DNA of 64,000 nucleotides from Branchiostoma floridae (Eukaryota; Chordata; Leptocardii; Amphioxiformes; Branchiostomatidae). Positions 35,596 to 47,100 of the stretch are shown piece by piece. The notes under the pieces are model-generated. The model saw only the letters and a list, made by a program, of their open reading frames with translations. It had not been told where the DNA came from and did no database searches. A program made the translations under genes and the position numbers. The stretch lies in the NCBI RefSeq assembly GCF_000003815.2, contig NC_049981.1, forward strand, positions 18,213,041 through 18,277,040, read 5' to 3'. How positions within the stretch are numbered: position 1 is the first letter of the stretch; every line of letters begins with the position of its first letter.

Positions 35596-37425
35596 AATGT
35601 TTTTACATACCAGGCAACAACCACCTTCATTTTGGTTGTATTCATTCACCATTTTGATACTGTTAAGGACATTCACACCATAAGAAAAATTACTGTTTTC
35701 CACCATTCTCGGATGTATTGGGATGCTTATTTTTTCGTATCAATCCTGAAGCAAAATATTGCTGGCTGTGTGCACACATGTCCGACATCTCAGCAGGATT
35801 TTGGCCATATGGTCACAAGGTCCATCTTTTATCAGCAGAGGGCTCAGCAAGGCAGGAAGTTTCAAAGCCTTCCTGAAGAGCCTGGAGACTGAATGATGGC
35901 TCACGACAGCTGGATCCACTTCTGTACACAAGATAGCAGCCAGTTATACTACAGTTCAAAAGTGAAAGATTTACAAGGCTGGCTAGAGGTAGATCTATGT
36001 TCGAACCTACATTTAGGGTTAGGTAGGTTTTTGCACTAGGTTTTTGCACTAAGTTGACCAAGATGTGATGCAGGTTTTATTCTTCATGTCCTTCTGCCAA
36101 ATGGGACAAAATAGAAAGACCGACAAAAACGCTTGAAACCATGTAAAAAAATCACCTATAGTGGAACCTCTGCTTGGAGAGTAGAATTGTCCCACATCTT
36201 GCTGAAAAAATAGTCCAGAGTGGCAATCTCCCTTAACCTCCTTTTAGACACATTTGGTTTGTATTTATTTCTCTGCACCTGACCCAGAAGGTCCCCTGAA
36301 TGTTGAGGTAGACCCTGCCTAGACAGTGAGGTAATGTCTGTTGTACCTGCCAAGTCACACACAGGTTTGTCAGTGGTGATGGATCACATGTGAGCTAACC
36401 ATGTCAACAGCTAGCTGTCAGGACCAGATGACTGAGTACTGGAAAGTGAAGATTACCAATTTGGCAATGAATTAACTTTTCCTTGCACCCATTTTCTTTC
36501 TAATTGTTAGGTTAAAGATAATGGTGCTGTGTAAATTCTTGAATGATAACTTCATTGAGATTGCACGCACTCCCCAAAACCCCAACCAAAGTCAGATATG
36601 CATTACCTATTGTAAGGTATATAGTAATTACAGCTCTATTAACCCTCTTGAATAAACTTTATTTAATTACCCTTTTTTAGTATTGGGTTTGCAAAAGGTC
36701 ATCTTCCTTCATGAGCATCTTCCAGATTGCTCCATCATCTTTCATGCTTCCTGCAGGAAACGGCCTTCATTCAACTTCTGGCAATGGACACAGTTGATTA
36801 TGAACACTGTAGTAGAAGTAACTATTGTGTAGACTGCCATAGATTGTGAAAAGTTACATGTACACTACAAAACAATGTAGGCTTTCATCGGTGTAGGGTA
36901 TTGGTACAGAGGATATTGTGCTGGTGTACCCATCTGTGATGAGATTCGACCCTTTACAAACTCAGCAGTCATCTTGGCCTATCTAGCTTGGTATCCAAAC
37001 CAGGCCATCCAACATCCTAATGATATCAGTCCAGCATCTTCTCATTTTATGTAGCAGAATTTATCCAGAGGCAACGATATGTCAAAGTGTAGGTATTGAT
37101 ATGGAAGTCTGTGGTTTTGTCATACTGAGAAGTTTCCTTTTTTTACTTCCAGAGAAGTTCCAGTCTCCTTCCTTTCTTTGTAGGGTGGCACCAGATTCTT
37201 TATTTGTCATCTTGGCATATAATAAAGTACAGATGTCTCTGCAAAGTATTTGCCTAAATGTATCCCTGTCCCTGATTTATTTAGTGCTGTGATATAATAA
37301 GCATCTTGAGAATAGGTCCCTTGTGTTAAACAGGATGTTGCCAGAAAAGGCCAGCAATGTGATAAGTATTCTAAACATGGCATTGTGTTGTTGTTTTCAG
37401 TTAAGGTGCCAAACTGATCAGCACA

Positions 37426-40400
37426 ATGAAGTTCTGGGCAGTACTTCTTTTGGGTGTCCTGGTTGCAGGAGCTTTGGCTCAGGTGAGTGGGATCTTAGAA
37501 AAGCTCAACCAAGTACATTTACATTTTTTAGATCTTCTTGAAATTGCTCTACATGTGCAAATCAATGTTATCTGTAGTCTACATTTTGTTTGCATCTCCT
37601 TGAACATGTTTGTGGTGGTAGATTTAGAGCCTATTGAATTATGGCTGACATTTTGTGGGATGGAGCATTTAAAAACAAGATATTTGCCAACTTCAATTAT
37701 ATCCCTTCGGATCAATGAATTGACTTGAAACTCATGATTGATAAATGGGAGCCCAACCAGAACATATTCCTAGCAAGTGATTTGAGATTTCAGCAGCATA
37801 GACTTTCCAGAGTTGGCATTAGCTGAAAAGACTGTCCCATGTTGTTTTATGACAGGAGGATGAGCCAACTGAAGAGCAGATGGATGAGGCAGATGATATC
37901 CTGGAGGCACTAGGAAAGGATGAGGAGGTGGAAGAGGCAGAGGAGTCTGAGGAAGAGGATGAGGAAGAAGGGATTATTGAAAAACGTAAGGCCATACATA
38001 AGTGGAGGTCTAGGGCATCTGGACGATTCGAACCTTAACCAACCCAGCCCAGTCAACATGGCCCTTTTCCCTGGCAAATTCAGCATGTGATTTTGTTAGC
38101 TATAGGGTTAGAGCGGAGTTGACCAGGATGTTGGGCCAAGTTGGTCTGATAAACCATGGCCAGAGTTGGGGAAGGTCAGAAGCATCTGACATCTGAAGGT
38201 CTAGGGCACTCCTGGCCATGGTTTACAGGGGACAGCCCCATGTTCCAACACAAGGGCAGCTGTATGGTTGTCAGAACATTGGGGTAAGTATAACCGTTTT
38301 GGGGTAAACAAAACAAGAATCATGTATCAAGATATCTTTGATTGCTCAAACATGTTTTATCGTGATGAATCATCTCTCCAGTGTCATCAGATGAAGAAAG
38401 AAAAATACTAAGCCAAAGACTGTGTTTTGAAAATGAATTTTGTTTTATAAACCAGTCTTCTAACCAAAGATTATGTTTGTTGTGTGAAAGATGTATTTGC
38501 TGATGGTAGACTGTATTGATGTAGATCCCTGTTTCGACAAGAAGTGCAAGCGCGGGGAGGTGTGTGACCTTGATGAGAACCTGAAGCCCATCTGTGTCTG
38601 CGCCAAGAAGTGCCCCGAGCCAGAGGACCCTGGCCTGTCTGTCTGCTCAACTGCCAACAAGACTTACATCTCCGAGTGCCACCTCTTCAAGCAGAAATGT
38701 GACCTGGTAAGAGTTCCAGACATCTTCCATATTAGACCTTGGTCCAGGGCTGTCTCCCTACATCCTGGGGTGGAAATTTGCTTTTAGTACTGACAAAATT
38801 CCACCCTGTCTAACAAGTCTGAGATTCATGACATGACATTAATAATTGAAAAGACTATTATTGTTACCTTAGAATGACAGTTAATGAAGGTTAGAGTACT
38901 TAGACATCCAAGTTAACAATATTTTAAAGCAAAGCCATGTCTACAACTGGAGAAGACATGGAGATTACTTCTGTACTTCTGGGCATTTCATCATCATCAT
39001 CATCTTCACCGCATGTCAGTTCTGGTCACTGAGGCGGGCCGTCATTGTTCGCCATGCTGCTTTGTCCACTGCTAGCCGTTGCACGCCCTCCCATGTGCAA
39101 CCCATCTCTTCATCATCCAACCCATGCTCAATCCATGGGCATTTGGAGTGACATTGATCACTTTTCTTCAGTGTCACTAGAATGAACCGGTAAAACAAAG
39201 CAATACATGTACCTTTAGAGCTATGTATATTACGTAATATGTAAAAACAACTGAGCATGTCAAAGTCAGTAACTCTGGTGGTAAAGGCAAGTTTGTATGA
39301 CTCTTGCAGAAGAGCAGTGAGGATGGCAAGAGAGTGAAGATCCATCTGGACTACTATGGCCCCTGTAAGCTGATCGAGGAGTGTCTGGAGGAGGAGCTGG
39401 CTGAGTTCCCCCTGCGTATGAGGGACTGGCTCAAGAACGTCCTGGTCCAGCGCATGTCTCTGGTAAGAACAACAGGAAGCCCTTTCATTGTAACATTTGT
39501 TTCCATTGCAAAAACTTGTGTGTTTGGTGGTGTGGGGGTTAGTGTTTGGGTTTCTCTGCATCTGAGTATCATTGTTTGTGTTTGTATTGTAAAATGAACA
39601 ATAGATGATAAATCAAATAGTGAGTGTGAGACATACAAGAAGTGTTACATTGATACAAGTTCTCACATGGTTTACCATTGTAGGAACTGCTGACAGACAA
39701 GGAGATGTTCCATGCCAAGAAGATCTACGAGGACGAGCGCCGTCTGAAGAAGCGTGCCGATGGCGGAGACTGGGAGGCTGAGATCCTGCTGCGTGACTTC
39801 CGCAAGAACTACGCTCACTACGTCTACCCCATCCACTGGATGTTCTCCAAGCTGGACATCCACCCCAAGGACAGGTTTGTTCCTTTAGATTATCTTAGGT
39901 ATATGCCTTTTTGATAAGATGATATTTGGCCTGTTAACCATTCTCTTCTGGTCATTTTGCTGGGCCCAGTTTGCTAATACCCCTGTCATGTTATCCACGA
40001 TCTTAGGGCATATTGATGGAAGATCGGCTATATTTTAAGATCGACAGAGGGTTGCGCGTATTTTTCATCTGAAAACCGTCCCTGTCACATATAAGCCATA
40101 CTTTGTTCCTTGTACAATTGTTGTGCAATAAAGTTATTATTATAAGCGAGGCTTGGGCAATTGCCGCAGAATCGTTGTCTGATCGATTTTTGCTAAATGT
40201 GACAGAGGTGTAAGCACCAGAGTGGTGTAACTTACCAGGCATGTGCTAATGAACTGGGCGGGCTATACTCCTAGCACTGTACAGATAGTGGTAAGCTGTC
40301 AATAGTTTGGTTGGCAGGCTAAAGGTTGTGAGCGGATGGGGGGTGACAGAAATGAAGGAGGGAGTGGATGAAAGGAGTGGATGCATGGAAGAGAGAGAAT

Positions 40401-41116
40401 GAAGGAATGAACAAGTGAATGACTGAATGGGTATCCATTTGTTGCCTTTTTTGCCCTCCCAGTGGCAAAACATAACAAACATGATGCTACATGAAGTTGC
40501 CATGTTCTCTCTATTCATGAATCATTTACATAAACTTCTTAAACAGCACATTAATTGAATCTAGTCCCAAATGCCACAGTTTAGTACCAACGTTGGTGTC
40601 TGTGCAGGTATCTGACCCACGCTGAGCTGGCCCCCCTGCGCGCCCCTCTGGTCCCCATGGAGCACTGCACAACCACCTTCTTCAAGACATGTGACGATGA
40701 CGGTGACAAGAGAATCTCCCTGTACGAGTGGGGAGCTTGTCTGGAACTGAAGGAAGGTGAGATGTCAGGAAAAACAGTTGCTGTATTTTCTTGATTAAAA
40801 TTGTTACACACCCCCAATTTGGGGTAAGTCTGTGGTATGCATTCCTTCCTCACCAATCTTGAACCGGAGAAAGTCAAATCTATGATGTTTTCTTCTCTTT
40901 TTAATCAAGGACAATGTACAAAATACCCTTGCTTTAATTTTAAAAATACTGGTGTTACTGGTATTGTCTATATAAACTTACCAATCACCTACCCCAAGCT
41001 ACAAAATATTTGTTTAGATTGGTACATCAAACAAGAACAAGCTGCATGTGTACAATGTTAATTATCATTCTCTCATGTCTATTTCAGAGGACATCAAGCA
41101 GTACCTGATCGACTAA
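37426..41116 (+). CDS. SPARC: SPARC (osteonectin/BM-40), complete coding region
   Basis: Secreted collagen- and calcium-binding matricellular glycoprotein. Coding exons 37426-37482, 37856-37985, 38510-38706 (or 38525-38706), 39310-39462, 39684-39874, 40608-40756 and 41088-41116 (TAA), giving 301 or 296 residues (human about 303). Exon 1 encodes a signal peptide ([19 protein letters not shown]). Exon 2 is the acidic low-affinity calcium domain, about 43 residues rich in Glu/Asp. Exon 3 is the follistatin-like domain ([16 protein letters not shown]). Exons 4-7 are the extracellular calcium-binding domain with the family hallmark [14 protein letters not shown], an EF-hand-like [17 protein letters not shown], and a canonical second EF loop ([12 protein letters not shown]) bracketed by Cys residues. 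The start exon begins at an acceptor (37400/37401), so a noncoding first exon lies upstream. Poly(A) signals at 41156-41161 and 41534-41539. Confidence 0.95.
38990..39160 (-). mobile_element. LINE 3' end remnant (RTE-like)
   Basis: The minus strand encodes a terminal fragment with [19 protein letters not shown] and [16 protein letters not shown] before a stop at 39016, the W-x(n)-RLA-D-W pattern seen at the C-terminus of many LINE ORF2 proteins, followed by a short 3' sequence and a (GAT)n tail. Simple ATG/GAT tails are usual for RTE-clade elements. It lies in SPARC intron 3. Confidence 0.5.
40078..40208. repeat. Short MITE related to 648-826
   Basis: Inverted ends CCTGTCACATATAAGC and GCTAAATGTGACAG; the right side CTGATCGATTTTTGCTAAAT matches the right end of the 648-826 element with a few changes. 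It lies in SPARC intron 5. Confidence 0.5.
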
Positions 41117-41539
41117 ATATGTCCAGAGCAGTTACTGTACAATTGATAACAAGGGAATAAATTTGGTGCTACTGGTCTTTGTAACAATCCAAAACTGAAA
41201 TGTATGACTTCATGTAGATGTATACTTTTAGTAGCAAAGTTCTAGACTTAGTAATGTATTTTCTCCTCTATTTTTCCATGTTAAACAATGTGTAATAACA
41301 GCAAATAATGCTTGAAAGCTGTAAATGATATATATGATAGCCTGCCACAACTTGGTAACCATGTGAAAGAATATAATGTCCATGCCATGTGCGCTGATGT
41401 AAGCAGTACATGTTTATCAATGGCATTATTATTATCTTGTGCTTGGGGGTAAGCTCTGGGTTTCTCTTCAGATGATATAACTGCATGTACTTATTCCTGA
41501 CAACCAGTCTCTTTCTCTTTACTCTCTGTTTTTAATAAA

Positions 41540-44140
41540 TTTGAGCAAAGTCAATTTTAACATTTTTGTCTGTACTTTCTGATACAATTGTGCAGACTGT
41601 CCAAACGTGTTGTGCAGTATCCTCTTATCCTATTATGAACAAGTGGAGTAGTTTGTGTAGGGCGTTGTCGGATGGACAACAGATTTGAAGTCTCGTCCTC
41701 TTGGTTCAGAGGCTGAGGGCCATTAAACACTGGACAATGCATGCTACTGATGGGTCATACTACATTCCATCTTCCATCCCAAAGGCAGAAAAGGGCAGTG
41801 TGAAATACATGTAGGGTACCTACAGTGTGCATATACAGGTATGCAGAACTTACAAAAACACTTTCCTCTGCATCCCCAAACCTATGAAAGGAAATGCTGC
41901 ATATAGAACAGGCATAAGAACACTCAAATACAAGTAAATGTATGTTGTAGACACAATGTTTATTTCACAAAGTTTTGCTTACATGCATGGTCAACAACAT
42001 ACACTCGCCAATGCAGTGCTGACATAAAACATACACAGTTTATATTAGATTTTTCACTGCCACATTTCCTCTAGAAATCTTTTAAACTTCTTAACAGTAC
42101 ATTGAATTGTCTAAAATACCACTGAGATTTATATCCAGTGTTCTTTGGAAGCTTGCAGCATTTTTCAAGTTTTTTGTTGAGCCTCAACAATGCCCTCGGC
42201 AGTGTACCATGCTAATCACACAGATCACAAAAATAGTACTACAAATGTACATTGTGTACATGCACATACTTTTTGGCTGGTTTCTCACAATATTGATCAA
42301 TTTGTTCCCAATAGTGATAATTGTCACAACAGTCCGAAAGTCTCTGTTGCAACTTGATTGTATGATTTAGAAAAAAATGGAATCAAAGAAGATGAACAAC
42401 ACACAAAATTCAGAACTCTAGATTCTACAATACCTGGTACAGCCATTAACACAATAAAAACATTATATCTCCTTCCTGTACCTGTGGCATGGAGTGAAAT
42501 ATAATTAAACAGCATCCATCAAAAGCTAGCTTTCCTAAATTATTTGGTCCTTTGGTGTAAGATTTGATGTTCAATGATCTATGACTTTAGAAAGTCCTTG
42601 TTCATTGAATAACACTAATGATTGTTGCTTATAATCAGGAACTGTTGTTTTTTAGTGTCAATAGTGACACAAGCACTTAAAGTGTTGTCCAAGACAATAG
42701 TGAAACTCATTTTTCCAATACATTACATACATGTAATACACAAAGAATATATATAACTGCATCCGGTTCACATTAAACATGAATTGTATATATCATAGTA
42801 CCAGTAGATCTTCTCACAGTGAAATACAGTTCAGTAGCACGTGCACACACTGAAGCCAATCTTTGACGACCTCTTACAGAATTACATTGCACTGAGCCAC
42901 TATGCATCTTTGTGGTATTCAAGTAATAAAAAACAATACAAATTCACTATAATCCAACTCCTTATCATATTAGACAGTACATGATTTAAATCATTCAGAG
43001 TTCACAGCTCGAGACTGGATGGACTCGACTTAAGCAAGTAAGCAAGCAAGAGTTCACAATTCCTTCTGAAGAGTAATTGGGATTTGGGCTAAAATATTAG
43101 TACATGTTTTCCCAAAATAGCACTTAAAAAACATCACTGATTCCAATGTGGTGAGACATGGAACCTTTCCTCATCAAAGCTTAGTAAAACATTATAACAT
43201 GTACATTGTAGCCCCTTGTGCTCATCCAACTGCACCCCAGCCCCCACCCACCTTGAAGCATACTAGTATCTACAAGGCCAAGGAAAAAAATTGCATGTTT
43301 TTGGTTACCCAACGGACCCTAGCAAAAAACTGCCTGCCCAATCCTTTTTTTGGGTTGGCTGCTGGCAAGGGACAAATTTTTGAGCTGACATCTGAGTGAC
43401 GAAATTCAAATCAGACTTCCTTTATTTCACAAGACTTTGAATGACAACTGATGTAAGATTGTGTAGTAGATATTGTACTTTTTGCTTAGTTTACTGAAAT
43501 ACTTATGATTGTACAATATTATGTTGGAAATACCTGTGCCTGATGCATTTCAATTCTACAATATTTCCTGGATTACTTTAGCCAAGATCTAAAAAAAATT
43601 GAGAGAGAGACCCTACCAAATGACCCACATTTTTTCAGGATTGTAACTGGCTACAACATTTTTTGCAAGTCGACCCAGTCTACCTGATAAATACTCTATG
43701 CAATTCTGAGCTATTACAAAACTCTGAACAAGGCAGGTTTTGGCATGTTTGGCATTTCCACAAGTTAAGGCACTCACTAGTACATTTAATAATTAATTTC
43801 CCCAAAATTTGCATATCTATATTTTCCCCTATTGACACCAACTGTGTCATTATTGTTTCAGATGAGGTATTCAAATTTAAAAGGCAGATGTCACATAAGG
43901 GATGAAGTACAAGATGTCGTAGTCTTTTGAAGAAATCTCAGTACAACACTTTTTACATTCTAATAATTATAACATCTGACGTGTTCCAATAAAGAGACTA
44001 AGTCACACAATACAAAAGTTACGCAAGCACTGGATAATTTTTGTCAAGTTGCTCGGGTATTGTAATTCGTATTACCTGGATGTATAATCATCATCTTATT
44101 CTACTTGTATTTGACTAAGTCAACTCAAGGATAAAATTCC
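41540..44140. other. Convergent interval, probable SLC15 3' UTR, no other gene
   Basis: After the distal SPARC poly(A) signal no coding exon is visible. A minus-strand AATAAA (41959-41964 on +) could end an SLC15 3' UTR of about 2.2 kb; otherwise this is AT-rich intergenic DNA. Confidence 0.45.
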
Positions 44141-47100
44141 TCAGTCAGAATCAACGTCAGTAGCGGACATTACCATCGCTGTTCCCTCGCTATCTCGGAC
44201 TATGGCTACCTTATCGTCCTCCCTGGATCGTGCTGGAGTCACATATTTGTAGCGCACTGCTAGTATGACAAATATGATGTCCACAGCAACCATCAGGGCA
44301 GCAAAGAAAAAGAACTCAGAGGACTGAAACAAAGAGGGCAGAATATGTTAGTTTAGCTACAACAAGGAAACTTTGCTAAAACTTGATTGTAGTCTACTTC
44401 TCTTCAAGATGGCCTTTTGGAGTGCACTTTAATTTGCATCAAGCCAACCAACTTTTGAAAACCACAACTGTAACAGCTTTAAACCATGGTATTAAACAAA
44501 CTGTTGCACACCTTCAAGACAACAGCATGCCCAGGACAAAAGATACAAAAACAGGAAGTTCTTCTTTCGGGATACACATACACGCACACCTGCACAAACA
44601 TTGCTCCAAACTATAACTCCACTTATCATAGAGGTAACTCCATTAGGAGTGAAGATAGTCAGGAACATCTAATGTTGTCACCTACCTGTTGAGGAAACAG
44701 GTTCAGATTGGCGATGATGAAGGTGATGAGGTTCCCAAAAGCCACAGTCAGCAGCCAGAGAGCCTGCAGCACTGATCTCATGGACTCAGGAGACTGGGTG
44801 TGAACATGGGGAGATAAATTCTTTGGTTACTCGAACCTGCCAGTGGGTGTTGACAAGCTTAAAGGAGTCCCAAACTCCAGAAAGGGATGTTATTTCCTAA
44901 TAGATTATGTATCAATGAATACATTATTGGCCGACTTTTTTTGCCGAAATTCCATTTTGTGGGAAATTATGCCATGTCTTTAGTAAGTCAATATGATGTC
45001 TTACAAACCCGGAACAGACCCTACCCATGTATTCAACAGCGTGAATATTTTTGACATAAATGCGGGGGATAAGCACAGCAAGAAGTTAACAAGATATCAA
45101 AGAACACATAAAAAATACAGTCTTATTGCTATTCAACAGCTAACACACAGACACAAAAATGGCACCTAAAGTATAACCTTGGCAAGGTATAAAATGTGTC
45201 ACCATAAGCAAGTCCTAACACTGTTCACTTTTTTAAGTATTCAGGAGTATACAAGAAGAGAGTTTAAAGAAAGACTTTCCCTGCTGTGTCAGGAATAGTG
45301 CCCCCTACCTGTGAGAATGAGAACTCCAGGCCAGTGATAGAAAACATGACCTCTCCTGCAGTGATCACCACGTACTGTGGGATCTGCCACAACATGGACA
45401 AATCATTGGGGCTGATGTCTTGGAATGTCGCCAGACTTGACTGTAAGGTAAGAAGACATGTTAGTAAAAGTGTTGTTTAAACAACACAAACTGACCAATG
45501 TAATTGGTCTGAACATTTTAGCCTAGCAGTTAATGCATTGGGTTCGTGAGCTGGTGGGCCTGGGTTCATATCCAGGGAGCCAAAAGACTGTACTACTTGA
45601 CTCTTGTGTTTCATGTTACATACCACAAGTTATAATGATTAGAATGCTAGTTTTCTTGAGAAGGAACACATCTAAATTTGTAACACAATTGATCCAATTA
45701 TCATTCACCCCCTTTACCTGGCTGTTGTTGAGCATGAGCAAGGCCGTGTACACTCCACCAGTGTTCACCACAAGTTCCTGGGCAACCTTCTCATGGCTGC
45801 TGTCATTGTGAGGCACCAGGACACGGTAACTGTGACAGGAATAGACATTACTTCACTCTCATCATTTAACTCGCATATAGGCAATATTAGCAAAAGGGAT
45901 GCCGTACGCTAAGAAAGGATTTGGATGTCCCCTGCCAGCAGGATGCACAGAGGACGCCCTGTACCCCTGGCAATTATCAGGCAGAAGGACAAGGTAGCTG
46001 TGACAGGAATAGATCACATTGTTCTCATCATTAAAGTACTACATAAACTACATTGTACAAGAGGTGGTTTAACAAAACACAAGACACACCCACATTGATT
46101 CCAACACATAAACACACTTTTACCCACATAAATAAACACACACAACACAATACACACAATACACAAACAATATACACACACACACACAATATTCTCACAC
46201 ACACAATGGATACTACTTCTTCACAATACACACACTCAATACACACACACGCATAACACACACACACTCAATACACACACACACACACACACACACAAGA
46301 CAGATGAGAAGAAGAGAAAACCATCCCACCTGCCAGGCTCTATGTCAGTGAGGTTGGTAGCAGAAAACCCCTCCACACCAGACAGGGTGTACTTTTTGGT
46401 CCCCTCTAAGATGATGCTGGCATTGTTCCCCAGGACCTCTTCCAACATGTACACAAACCTGTTGAACAGACACAAGAGTCTTATCTCATATAACTTCATT
46501 TTTAACAATGTAACATTGTTACCTTTTAAAACACCACTGCCACAACAGAAAATTTTTTTTGTAGAAATGCATATAAATTGTCATGTGCTTAGTCTACTTA
46601 TGTGTACCTGAAATTCATTCATTTGTTTGTCTGTTGATTCATTTCATCTAAGAACCTATAAGCACTTTCATACTATTCAAGGTATCAGTTACTCAAACAA
46701 CTGGATAAAATCTAGAAACTTTTCCAAATCTTATCCAGTTGCATGAGTAACTGTCACCTGGACCATAACTTTCGAATCACACACCCAAAGGGCAGGCAAG
46801 ATATTTACAACTCCTTCAATTCAAGCTCATTGCAACTTACCGGACTTGACTGATAGCTTTTGTTGGTCTTTTCTGTACATCAGAGATCTGTTGAATGGAA
46901 GAAAATAATATTTCAAATGTCTGTTGAATGTGGGATATATGTATGGGTATAATTGGAATATCATTATCTATTTCTAACATAACGCAAATGGTAATTGACA
47001 CATCTGACTTGTAACTTGAGTCAAGCTCATGACAGTCCCTTTTCCAGTTCTAAAGGACTGACGAGAGCTTTCTACTGTACATTGCCTCTAAGCCAACTCA

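Larger units (their letters stand above)
28494..37400. other. Gene-poor interval between GATD1 and SPARC
   Basis: No conserved coding exon was found in about 8.9 kb. The stretch holds hairpin and TIR elements (listed separately) and many copies of a short TAGCCTGG/CCAGGCTA motif. An untranslated SPARC first exon may lie here; the exon starting at 37401 has a splice acceptor, so transcription begins further upstream. Confidence 0.6.

Noticed and set aside
39016-39561. 181-codon minus-strand frame as a gene
   Set aside because: Most of it is antisense to SPARC exon 4; only the last ~45 codons look like a LINE C-terminus.
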